Below, piece by piece: positions 1 to 6,746 of a stretch of DNA of 10,303 nucleotides. Source of the stretch: an uncultured Oscillospiraceae bacterium (GTDB taxonomy: Bacteria; Bacillota; Clostridia; Oscillospirales; Acutalibacteraceae); the NCBI GenBank assembly GCA_900539855.1, contig UQDO01000051.1, forward strand, positions 1 through 10,303. The letters run 5' to 3'. Below the pieces are notes generated by a model that had not been told where the DNA came from, searched no databases, and worked only from the letters and a program-made list of their open reading frames with translations. Each line of letters begins with the position of its first letter. Within the stretch, counting starts at the first letter, position 1. The position numbers and the translations under genes were made by a program.

Positions 1-72
1 CAAACAGGTCTTATTTACTTTTCCCAATCTGTAACACATCATTGACAAACCTACACTTTTGTATAAATTGTA

Positions 73-114
73 GAAACATACGTTTCATATACACAATATG
101 CTGTGTCACACGGC
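73..114. promoter_or_regulatory. Two small dyads in the far upstream region
   Basis: Two inverted repeats lie in the AT-rich stretch upstream of the aminotransferase promoter. One is GAAAC (73-77) facing GTTTC (82-86) across four bases. The other is a near-perfect dyad, GCTGTGTCACACGGC (100-114), centred on base 107. Either could be a repressor-type operator or part of a terminator for a gene to the left of the window. Neither is followed by a convincing T-run and no regulator gene is nearby, so no function is assigned. The rest of 1-155 holds no gene I can support. Confidence 0.2.
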
Positions 115-155
115 ACTTTTATTTGTATTTGTTCCGTATAAATGTAAAAAAATCC

Positions 156-184
156 TTGAAATAGGAACGCATATATATTAAAAT
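156..184 (+). promoter_or_regulatory. Sigma-A type promoter for the aminotransferase gene
   Basis: TTGAAA (156-161) and TAAAAT (179-184) are separated by exactly 17 bases and each matches five of six consensus positions. Transcription would start near 191, giving a leader of about 77 nt before the ATG at 268. That leader contains a perfect 10-bp palindrome, CCGACGTCGG (220-229), just downstream of the predicted start. It could be an operator, but this is only suggested by symmetry. The ribosome binding site is the partial GGTGAT at 257-262. Confidence 0.65.
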
Positions 185-267
185 AGGTAGGTGGTACAGA
201 CGTTTAGGTACCGGTATATCCGACGTCGGCACTTTCAATTACATACTACAATGTACGGTGATGAAAC

Positions 268-1548
268 ATGGTAAAATACTCTGAGCTTTCAAAGGCGGAA
301 GCACAAAAGGAATACAGCGTTGTAAAAGCGGCGTATGAGCTGCTTTGCAGCAAGGGACTTGAGCTTGATATGTCACGCGGCAAACCGGGACCCGATCAGC
401 TGACGATAAGCACCGATGTGCTTGATCTTGTGAACAGGGACAACGGCTTTCGCAACCGCGACGGTATAGATTGCAGAAATTACGGCGGACTGGACGGGCT
501 TGTCGAATTAAAGGAGCTGTTTTCACAGATACTTGAGGTGCCTGAGAATCAGGTCATAGTAGGCGGCAACTCCTCACTGAATATGATGTTTGACATTATA
601 AGCCAGGCGATGACGCACGGAATGAGCGGCGAAAAGCCTTGGATGCTGCAGGGCGGCGTTAAATTTTTATGCCCCGTTCCGGGATATGACCGGCATTTTT
701 CGATATGCGAACACTTCGGCATCAAAATGATAAACGTTCCTCTGAAAGCTGACGGACCGGACATGGATATGGTCGAGGAGCTTATAAAGGATGAAAAGGT
801 AAAAGGTATATGGTGTGTGCCAAAATACTCAAATCCTGACGGCATAGTATACAGCGATGAGGTCGTAAAGCGCCTTGCTGCTATGCGTCCGGCGGCAAAG
901 GACTTCCGCATAATGTGGGATAACGCATACGCCGTGCACCCGATATTCGGTGAGTGTGATCACCTGCTCAATATATATGACGAGTGTGTACGCAACGGCG
1001 ATCCGGACAAGGTCATACTGTTTGCATCGACCTCAAAAATCACATTCCCCGGCGCCGGTGTTGCGGCGCTCGGATGCAGCCAATCAAATGTCGCCGCAAT
1101 AAAGAAAAGAATGAGTTATCAGACCGTAGGTCCCGATAAGCTCAATCAGCTTCGCCATGCGAGAATGTTCCCCGATATAGACGCCGTGAATGAGCACATG
1201 CAGCTTCACGCCGCAGCCATGAGGCCTAAGTTCCAGACCGTGCTTGACGGACTTGAGCAGCAGCTCGGCGAACTGGGTATCGCCACATGGACCCATCCCA
1301 ACGGCGGATATTTCATAAGCATGTTTGTGGAAAGAGGCTGCGCGAAGCGCGTCGTATACCTCTGCAAGCAGGCAGGGCTCAACCTTACACCGGCAGGCGC
1401 CACATATCCTTACGGTATCGATCCGGATGACAGCAATATAAGAATTGCCCCGTCATTCCCGCTTCCTGCCGAGCTAAAGACCGCGACCGAGCTGTTGTGC
1501 ACCGTCACAAAGCTGGTGAGTCTCGAGAAAATACTCAGCAAAAACTGA
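268..1548 (+). CDS. Class Ic aspartate aminotransferase (PLP-dependent)
   Basis: A 426-residue fold-type I PLP enzyme, expected to interconvert aspartate plus 2-oxoglutarate with oxaloacetate plus glutamate in the cytoplasm. Visible landmarks are the N-terminal MSRGKPGPDQL (35-45), PGYDRH (138-143) for cofactor stacking, SNPDG (188-192), WDNAY (217-221) with the Asp that pairs with the PLP pyridine nitrogen, ASTSK (253-257) with Lys257 as the likely Schiff-base lysine, and IRIAPSFP (391-398) whose Arg392 should bind the substrate alpha-carboxylate. The MSRGKP and PSFP signatures and the length fit the subgroup Ic enzymes (Corynebacterium AspT type) rather than the classical AspC family. The start at 268 follows GGTGAT with 5 bases spacing. 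It appears monocistronic, since secDF has its own promoter. The exact amino-acid substrate is inferred from the family, and a broader aminotransferase role is possible. Confidence 0.9.
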   Translation: MVKYSELSKAEAQKEYSVVKAAYELLCSKGLELDMSRGKPGPDQLTISTDVLDLVNRDNGFRNRDGIDCRNYGGLDGLVELKELFSQILEVPENQVIVGGNSSLNMMFDIISQAMTHGMSGEKPWMLQGGVKFLCPVPGYDRHFSICEHFGIKMINVPLKADGPDMDMVEELIKDEKVKGIWCVPKYSNPDGIVYSDEVVKRLAAMRPAAKDFRIMWDNAYAVHPIFGECDHLLNIYDECVRNGDPDKVILFASTSKITFPGAGVAALGCSQSNVAAIKKRMSYQTVGPDKLNQLRHARMFPDIDAVNEHMQLHAAAMRPKFQTVLDGLEQQLGELGIATWTHPNGGYFISMFVERGCAKRVVYLCKQAGLNLTPAGATYPYGIDPDDSNIRIAPSFPLPAELKTATELLCTVTKLVSLEKILSKN

Positions 1549-1569
1549 GTATTATGCGAAACTTTGCAT
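1530..1569 (+). terminator. Hairpin over the aminotransferase stop codon, possible weak terminator
   Basis: AATACTCAG (1530-1538) pairs perfectly with CTGAGTATT (1545-1553) across a six-base loop, so the TGA stop (1546-1548) sits inside a 9-bp stem. A second small hairpin, ATGCGA pairing with TTGCAT, follows at 1554-1569, and then only a mixed T-rich stretch. It is not a textbook intrinsic terminator because there is no clean T-tract after the first stem. It may instead protect the 3' end or slow termination. Confidence 0.35.
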
Positions 1570-1577
1570 ATTTTGCA

Positions 1578-1606
1578 TTGACTTAAAGGCAAAAAAATTA
1601 TATAAT
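1578..1606 (+). promoter_or_regulatory. Strong sigma-A type promoter for secDF
   Basis: TTGACT (1578-1583, five of six) and a perfect TATAAT (1601-1606) are separated by 17 bases. The start point would be near 1613, leaving a 77-nt leader. This is one of the best promoter matches in the window and indicates that secDF is transcribed independently of the aminotransferase. Confidence 0.75.
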
Positions 1607-1612
1607 CTATTT

Positions 1613-1689
1613 ATTATAGGGTTGGTGCGACCGACCTTTAATGCAGAAGCGCCCCTTATCGGGACGTATAATAAACTGGAGGTTTTGCG
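1613..1689 (+). other. Possible structured 5' leader of secDF
   Basis: At the very start of the predicted transcript, GGTTGGT (1620-1626) can pair with ACCGACC (1630-1636) across a three-base loop, with one G-U pair. CCC (1653-1655) can pair with GGG (1661-1663) in a second, weaker hairpin. The leader ends with a strong ribosome binding site, GGAGG (1678-1682), seven bases before the ATG. I do not recognise a known riboswitch or leader family. Secondary structure here is read by eye only. Confidence 0.35.
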
Positions 1690-4122
1690 ATGAAGCGCAA
1701 TAACAAAAGCATCGGCAAGCCGGCGTTCTTTATTGTCACAATACTTGTGCTTGCCTTTTCCTTCGCCGCATTTTTCGGAATTTCCGATTACTACGGCGAT
1801 ACAAGAAAGGTATACATAAAGGGCACTGAGGATATCCGCTGGGGCATAGATATCAGCGGCGGTGTCGAGGCTATTTTTTCACCCGATAAAGAGGAGTCGG
1901 AAATCACCGACGAGGATATGGACTCAGCCAAAAGCATAATCGAGACCCGTCTTGTCGGCAAAAACATAACCGACTATGAAGTGTATACCGACTATGACAG
2001 CCATCAGCTTATAGTCCGCTTCCCGTGGCAGTCGGATGATGACAGCTATGATCCGACCGCTGCCATAAACGAGCTTGGCGAGACTGCCATGCTCACCTTC
2101 TACAAAGGTCAGACCAACACAGGCGACGTCGTCCTGCAGGGCTCGGACGATATAGAGAGCGCGTCTCCGGGCTACGATCAGAAGAAAAAAGGGTATGTGG
2201 TGCAGCTCAGGCTGACCGAAGCCGGAAAGCAGAAATTTGCAAAGGCGACCGCTGAACAGCTGAACGGTTACATTTCCATATACATGGACGATACTCTTCT
2301 GTCAGCTCCTCAGGTCAACAGCGTTATAAGTGACGGCAATGCGATAATCACCGGCATGGAAGACGCCAATGCCGCAAAGGACCTCGCAACAAAGATCAAC
2401 GCCGGTTCGCTCCCCTTTGCACTTACCGTTGACGATTCAAAGCTGCAGGTCATTTCTCCCGTGCTCGGCGAACAGGCATTAAAGGTCATGCTCATCGCAG
2501 GTATCGTGGCATTTGCTCTTATATGCGTGCTCATGATATTCCGCTACCGTCTGCCGGGTGTTATTGCCTGTATTGCTCTGTTCGGTCAGGCTGCCGGTAT
2601 GATAGCATGCGTTTCGGGATTTTTCCCCGGTATCCCCAGTTTTACAATGACATTGCCCGGTATAGCCGGTATCATACTTTCGATAGGCTTCGGTGTTGAC
2701 GCCAACGTTATTTCCGCCGAGCGTATCAAGGAAGAATTCAAAAAGGGAAAGACCATTGACGGCGCCGTGTCACAGGGCTTCAGCAACGCCTTCAGCTCAA
2801 TACTTGACGGTAACCTTACCAACGTTATCGTTGCGGTGGTTCTGCTTGCCGCATTCGGCACTCCGGACAGCGCACTTTCCAAGGCCTTCAATTTTATATT
2901 CCCCTTCCTCAGTGCATCTGTTACCGGTAATATATATTCCTTCGGATACACTCTTATCACCGGTGTTATATTCAACTTCATCATGGGCGTTACAGCTTCG
3001 CGCTATATGCTTTGCGGAATATCCCGTTTCAAATTTTTCCGCAAGCCCTGGATGTACTGTTCGGCTCCCAAAAAGGAACGCAAAGAGTTCGACTTTGTCA
3101 AATTCTTCAAAAAGTCGCTTTGCATCACCGGATGCATACTGATTGTCGGTATCGTCTTCACCTGCATACGCGGTGTCAAGTCGGATATCACCTTTGCCGG
3201 CGGCAGTCGCTTCACCTATTCGTTTGAAGGCGACATAAATGCCGACGACGCTGCAAACACCGTAAACGAAAAGCTCGGAGTAAAGCCGGTAGTCACCCAG
3301 AATTCCGACTTCTCGGGCAACAGCAAAAAGCTGGTTCTTACCTTCAGCGGAGATATCACCGCTGAGGCTGATGCGGAGAAGCTCAAATCGCTCCTTGCCA
3401 CGGCAAGCGATGACAGCAGCACCGACAGCACCGACAACAGCGACACCTCGACCGATGCCAATTCCGAAAAAATGATCGAGGTACAGACCGCACTTACAAA
3501 GATACTTACCGACGCGTATCCGGATAACACCGTAAAGCTCAACGAGTCAAATACGGTAAACCCGACGCTTGCTTCGTCGTTCTTTATAAAGAGTATCGTT
3601 GCGGTTCTGTTTGCCGCAGTGTTCGTTGTACTTTATATAGGAATACGTTTCCGCAAAATCGGCGGTGTATCGGCAGGCGTGTTCTCATTCGTCGCACTTC
3701 TGCACGATATAATCGTTGCCTTCTTTGTAATGACCATATTCGGTCTTGAGCTTGACACCAACTTCTTCGCGGTAGTGCTCACCCTTCTCGGTTACTCGCT
3801 CAACGATACCATCGTTATATTCGACCGTATCCGTGAAAACAAGAAGTTCTTCCCGACCCTTTCGGTCAGAGAAAACGTCAATAAGAGTATCAACGAGACC
3901 CTTGCAAGGTCGGTCATGACGGCGGTGACGACGTTTGTCGCTATCATCGCGGTCGTCGCGGTTGCCGAATTCTTCGGTGTGACTGCCCTTCGCAGCTTCG
4001 CACTTCCGATGGCATTCGGCATCATATCCGGCTGCTACTCATCGGTGTTTATTTCCGGTCCGCTGTGGGTTGTCTGGAGCGAAACAAAAGCCAAAAAACA
4101 GTCCAAATCTTCGGTAAAATAG
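1690..4122 (+). CDS. secDF: Protein translocase SecDF, single-chain fusion
   Basis: An 810-residue fusion of SecD and SecF, the membrane protein that uses an ion gradient to help pull secreted proteins out of the SecYEG channel. The SecD half has an N-terminal membrane segment (11-30), the signature WGIDISGGVEAIF (51-63), an extracytoplasmic domain to about 260, then a membrane bundle from 263 to 441 with GFGVDANVI (333-341). Its Asp337 is the conserved transmembrane acidic residue tied to ion coupling in the family. The SecF half begins with a segment at 476-494, then FAGGSRF (502-508), the second extracytoplasmic domain, LLHD (670-673), and GYSLNDTIVIFDRIRE (701-716). The C-terminus is basic. 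At 810 residues it is longer than Bacillus-type SecDF (about 740). Part of the difference is a Ser/Thr/Asp low-complexity insert at 572-592. No yajC gene is adjacent. Start chosen from the GGAGG at 1678. Confidence 0.96.
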   Translation: MKRNNKSIGKPAFFIVTILVLAFSFAAFFGISDYYGDTRKVYIKGTEDIRWGIDISGGVEAIFSPDKEESEITDEDMDSAKSIIETRLVGKNITDYEVYTDYDSHQLIVRFPWQSDDDSYDPTAAINELGETAMLTFYKGQTNTGDVVLQGSDDIESASPGYDQKKKGYVVQLRLTEAGKQKFAKATAEQLNGYISIYMDDTLLSAPQVNSVISDGNAIITGMEDANAAKDLATKINAGSLPFALTVDDSKLQVISPVLGEQALKVMLIAGIVAFALICVLMIFRYRLPGVIACIALFGQAAGMIACVSGFFPGIPSFTMTLPGIAGIILSIGFGVDANVISAERIKEEFKKGKTIDGAVSQGFSNAFSSILDGNLTNVIVAVVLLAAFGTPDSALSKAFNFIFPFLSASVTGNIYSFGYTLITGVIFNFIMGVTASRYMLCGISRFKFFRKPWMYCSAPKKERKEFDFVKFFKKSLCITGCILIVGIVFTCIRGVKSDITFAGGSRFTYSFEGDINADDAANTVNEKLGVKPVVTQNSDFSGNSKKLVLTFSGDITAEADAEKLKSLLATASDDSSTDSTDNSDTSTDANSEKMIEVQTALTKILTDAYPDNTVKLNESNTVNPTLASSFFIKSIVAVLFAAVFVVLYIGIRFRKIGGVSAGVFSFVALLHDIIVAFFVMTIFGLELDTNFFAVVLTLLGYSLNDTIVIFDRIRENKKFFPTLSVRENVNKSINETLARSVMTAVTTFVAIIAVVAVAEFFGVTALRSFALPMAFGIISGCYSSVFISGPLWVVWSETKAKKQSKSSVK

Positions 4123-4129
4123 TAACAGT

Positions 4130-4168
4130 AAAAGGAACGGAGTGCTGACCGCACTCCGTTCCTTTTTT
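4130..4168. terminator. Bidirectional intrinsic terminator between secDF and tmcAL
   Basis: A 12-bp perfect stem, GGAACGGAGTGC (4134-4145) with its complement (4151-4162), closes on a five-base loop. It is flanked by AAAA on the left (4130-4133) and TTTTTT on the right (4163-4168). It therefore works as a terminator for secDF on the plus strand and, with a shorter T-run, for tmcAL on the minus strand. The two convergent stop codons lie only about 50 bases apart around it. Confidence 0.93.
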
Positions 4169-4174
4169 ATCTGT

Positions 4175-5347
4175 TTACTTTATTACTATAATCCCGTTCG
4201 TGTATTCGGCACCGCTTGGATCCGGTGCCGCAAGGGACAAAGAGTACACTTCCGTTGCCTTACATTCAAAGTCAAATTCCTTTGATTCCTTAAGACTTGT
4301 CGCTCTCATAATTATCGGTACCGGGCAGGTCTTTCTTGCCCTTTCAAGTACATTTGCCCCTGTTCTGTTCAGTCCCAGTATCCTTATATACCGGGGAGCG
4401 TCGGGCTGGTCCTCTCTTTTTTCTCTTAAAAGAGCCGAAAGCACGAGCCGTCTCAGCCTTGCGTTGGTGTACCTTTTGGTGGCTGCATTTTTATAAAGCT
4501 CATCAAGGGTGGAGCTTATTCTGGCGGCGCCGTATATCCTGTTTTCTATCCCCTCGCTTATGTCCGGCAGCAGCGCCAGTTCCTGAGGCGCAGACATTTT
4601 AAGTGTCATGAGTATCGCCTTTTCTATTCTTTTTATATCCGATATCTTTCCGTTCTCTATATCACGGAGGAGCACCCCGGCGGCATTTTTGGGCATGAAG
4701 TCCAACATTTCCGAAGTCCTGCCGTCACATATGGTGCTTCTGAGCCTGCTTGCAGAGCATACGCCGTCCGCTGCGGTTTCGGAGTCGTGCCCGGCGCCCA
4801 CCCTTTTTATCGCCTCAAATTCCATTTTTGAGTTAAGATCTTTAGCGGCGTTTATATATTCTATTGCCAATGTGTCGTTTGGCGAACGCAGCAGCTCACC
4901 ACAGCCGCAAAGTTCATTTACTGCTGTTTCGCGTGCCCTGGCAAGCGTTTCTTTAGTGCCGAGCAGCTCTTTTACCGCCCTTTCGAACTGTGATGACCTT
5001 GTGCAGTATACCGTTTTCATTATTTTTGTGATATCTCCGCACTCACTACCGAAAACAAGCGCATCCGCCGTAAGTGCATTCGCAATATAAACGCCGCCTG
5101 CCGCAAACCGCTGGGCTGACGACATTGCAAAGGAAGTGGGAAGCTCGGCTACAAGATCATATCCGCATAAAAGAGCCTGCCTTGCCCTTGAAAATTTTGA
5201 TATTATTGCGGTATCACCGCGCTGCACCCAGTTGCCGCTCATGACGGCTATTACGGCGTCTGCACCGCGTCTTTTAGCTTCGTTTGCAATCATTTCATGT
5301 CCGTTATGGAACGGGTTGAACTCTGCAATAACTGCGGAGACCTTCAT
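4175..5347 (-). CDS. tmcAL: tRNA(Met) cytidine acetate ligase TmcAL
   Basis: A 390-residue nucleotidyltransferase-like enzyme of the TmcAL (formerly YlbM) family. In Bacillus subtilis this family makes N4-acetylcytidine at the wobble position of elongator tRNA-Met, using acetate and ATP through acetyl-adenylate. Visible signatures are AEFNPFHNGH (8-17) with the HxGH nucleotide-binding motif, SGNWVQRGD (37-45), FGSECGD (99-105), PNDTLAIEYI (156-165), the SASRLR segment (198-203) in the position of the family's second ATP-binding motif, EGIENRIY (265-272), YTNARLRR (293-300) and YIRILGLN (320-327). Length fits the family (about 390-415). The start gives the motif its usual distance from the N-terminus. 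The ribosome site is weak: GGAAAG lies about 11 bases upstream (plus coordinates 5359-5364). It diverges from ackA, whose product acetate is the enzyme's substrate. Confidence 0.93.
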   Translation of the reverse strand: MKVSAVIAEFNPFHNGHEMIANEAKRRGADAVIAVMSGNWVQRGDTAIISKFSRARQALLCGYDLVAELPTSFAMSSAQRFAAGGVYIANALTADALVFGSECGDITKIMKTVYCTRSSQFERAVKELLGTKETLARARETAVNELCGCGELLRSPNDTLAIEYINAAKDLNSKMEFEAIKRVGAGHDSETAADGVCSASRLRSTICDGRTSEMLDFMPKNAAGVLLRDIENGKISDIKRIEKAILMTLKMSAPQELALLPDISEGIENRIYGAARISSTLDELYKNAATKRYTNARLRRLVLSALLREKREDQPDAPRYIRILGLNRTGANVLERARKTCPVPIIMRATSLKESKEFDFECKATEVYSLSLAAPDPSGAEYTNGIIVIK

Positions 5348-5372
5348 ACTGTCACTTTCTTTCCGAAATCAC

Positions 5373-5404
5373 TTGAAAAACTGAATCAAATGCTGTATTA
5401 TAAT
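5373..5404 (+). promoter_or_regulatory. Promoter for the ackA-galK operon
   Basis: TTGAAA (5373-5378) is followed after 17 bases by TATTAT (5396-5401), which overlaps a perfect TATAAT (5399-5404) at 20-base spacing. Start would be near 5408-5411. The composite box also reads TATAAT on the minus strand (5397-5402), with a 4/6 match to a -35 box (complement of 5421-5426) at 18 bases. A secondary tmcAL promoter sharing the same box is therefore possible. Confidence 0.6.
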
Positions 5405-5407
5405 TTG

Positions 5408-5504
5408 TGTCGGATCCTATGGACAAACAGGATCTGACATCCGTTTGATAATATTTTAATCGGTTTTGCCCACAATTTCAACATTAAAGTGCGGCAGGAT
5501 CTGA
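5408..5504. promoter_or_regulatory. Shared leader hairpin and repeated arm between tmcAL and ackA
   Basis: TGTCGGATCC (5408-5417) pairs with GGATCTGACA (5430-5439) across a 12-base loop, ten pairs including one G-U on the plus strand. A direct repeat, CAGGATCTGA, occurs at 5428-5437 and again at 5495-5504. The left arm could therefore pair with either copy, and the second copy abuts the ackA ribosome site AAAGGA (5504-5509, sharing A5504). The hairpin begins at the predicted ackA start point and is also inside the predicted tmcAL leader. An attenuator, a protein-binding site or an RNA stabiliser are all possible. Confidence 0.45.
5453..5481 (-). promoter_or_regulatory. Promoter for tmcAL
   Basis: On the minus strand TTGAAA (plus 5476-5481) and TAAAAT (plus 5453-5458) are separated by 17 bases, the same element pair as the aminotransferase promoter. 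Start is predicted near 5446, about 99 bases before the tmcAL start codon. The transcript would run through the ackA promoter and overlap the 5' end of the ackA mRNA. Confidence 0.6.
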
Positions 5505-5517
5505 AAGGATGTAAAAT

Positions 5518-6723
5518 ATGAAGATATTGGTAGTCAATGCCGGTAGCTCGTCGCTCAAATATCAGCTTATTGATATGGACAACGAACAGGTCATTGCAAA
5601 GGGACTTTGCGAAAAGATCGGTCTTGAAGACAGTGCGATCAAGCACAAGGCAGCCGACGGCAGAGAATATGCCGCAGTGCGCCCCATGCCCACACATTCT
5701 GAGGCTTTTGATGCCCTTATGTATGCACTTTGCGAGAGCGATGCCAAGGTCATAAGCTCCTACAGCGAGATAGGCGCTATCGGCCACCGCGTCGTTCACG
5801 GCGGAACGCATTTCAACAAGTCATGCCTTGTGACCGATGAGGTTGCAAAAGAGGTAGACGAGCTCAGAGAGCTTGCGCCGCTGCATAACCACGCTCATTA
5901 TCTCGGCATCGAAGCGTGCACGAAGGTGTTTGGCAAGAAAGTTCCCCAGGTCGTTGTTTTTGACACCGCTTTTCATCAGACAATGCCGCCCAAGGCGTAT
6001 ATATTCGGTCTTCCCTATGAATACTATGAAAAGTACAAGGTCCGCCGCTACGGCGCGCACGGCACCTCGCACAAATATGTCAGCGAGCGCTGCGCCGCAA
6101 TAATGGGCAAGGATATAAAGGATCTTAAAATAGTCACCTGTCATATAGGCAACGGTGCGTCCATCACCGCTGTTGACGGCGGAATATGCGTTGATACCTC
6201 AATGGGCTTTACGCCGCTCGGCGGATTCGTAATGGGCACACGCTCCGGCTCACTTGATCCTTCGGCTCTTACCTATATCGCCAAGAAGGAAAACATGACT
6301 CCGGACGAGGTTTCGGACATGTGCAACAAAAAGTCGGGCATGCTCGGCATTTCGGGCGTTTCAAGCGACAACCGCGATATATCGGCGGCAGCCGAGGCAG
6401 GCAATGAGCATGCAAAGCTGGCAGGCGAAATACAGCACTATCAGATAACAAAATTCATCGGTTCGTATATTGCCGCTATGGGCGGAGTTGACGCAATAGT
6501 GTTTACCGCCGGTATAGGTGAAAACGACCCCGAGCTGCGTGCCGACGTTTGCTCGCACTTCGGATTCATGGGCGTAAAGATAGACGCCGAAAAAAACAAA
6601 CTTCGCGGCGAAGAGGTCGAGATTTCGACTGAGGACTCCTCTGTCAAGGTCTATGTTATCCCGACCAATGAGGAGCTTGCGATAGCCAAAGATACTCTTG
6701 CTATAGTAAACGCTATGAAATAA
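5518..6723 (+). CDS. ackA: Acetate kinase
   Basis: A 401-residue acetate kinase, which transfers phosphate from acetyl phosphate to ADP, giving acetate and ATP, in the cytoplasm. This is the energy-yielding last step of acetate fermentation. The family signatures are all present: VVNAGSSSLKY (5-15), GHRVVHGG (89-96), VFDTAFHQTMP (147-157), RYGAHGTSH (177-185), HIGNGAS (209-215), MGTRSGSLDP (239-248) and FTAGIGEN (329-336). Asn7, Arg91, His123, Asp149, His181, Arg242 and Glu385 align in order with the catalytic residues of the Methanosarcina enzyme. Length is typical. AAAGGA (5504-5509) sits eight bases before the ATG. The usual partner pta is not in the window. It is followed after 23 bases by a galactokinase-family gene with no terminator between, so the two are probably one transcript. 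Confidence 0.97.
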   Translation: MKILVVNAGSSSLKYQLIDMDNEQVIAKGLCEKIGLEDSAIKHKAADGREYAAVRPMPTHSEAFDALMYALCESDAKVISSYSEIGAIGHRVVHGGTHFNKSCLVTDEVAKEVDELRELAPLHNHAHYLGIEACTKVFGKKVPQVVVFDTAFHQTMPPKAYIFGLPYEYYEKYKVRRYGAHGTSHKYVSERCAAIMGKDIKDLKIVTCHIGNGASITAVDGGICVDTSMGFTPLGGFVMGTRSGSLDPSALTYIAKKENMTPDEVSDMCNKKSGMLGISGVSSDNRDISAAAEAGNEHAKLAGEIQHYQITKFIGSYIAAMGGVDAIVFTAGIGENDPELRADVCSHFGFMGVKIDAEKNKLRGEEVEISTEDSSVKVYVIPTNEELAIAKDTLAIVNAMK

Positions 6724-6746
6724 TTTCACATTTCAAGGAGACAGAT

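Noticed and set aside
42..67. TTGACA (42-47) with TATAAA (62-67) as the aminotransferase promoter
   Set aside because: The spacer is only 14 bases, and the 156-184 pair has ideal spacing and lies nearer the gene. It may still serve as a weak upstream promoter.
108..130. Kinship between the ACACGGC plus T-rich stretch at 108-130 and the similar end of copy 2 (281-298)
   Set aside because: Only seven bases match well before AT-rich sequence, which is within chance.
2586..2984. Long opposite-strand frames inside secDF, including 2586-2984
   Set aside because: They are shadows of the conserved SecD membrane region, with no start signal or family motif of their own.
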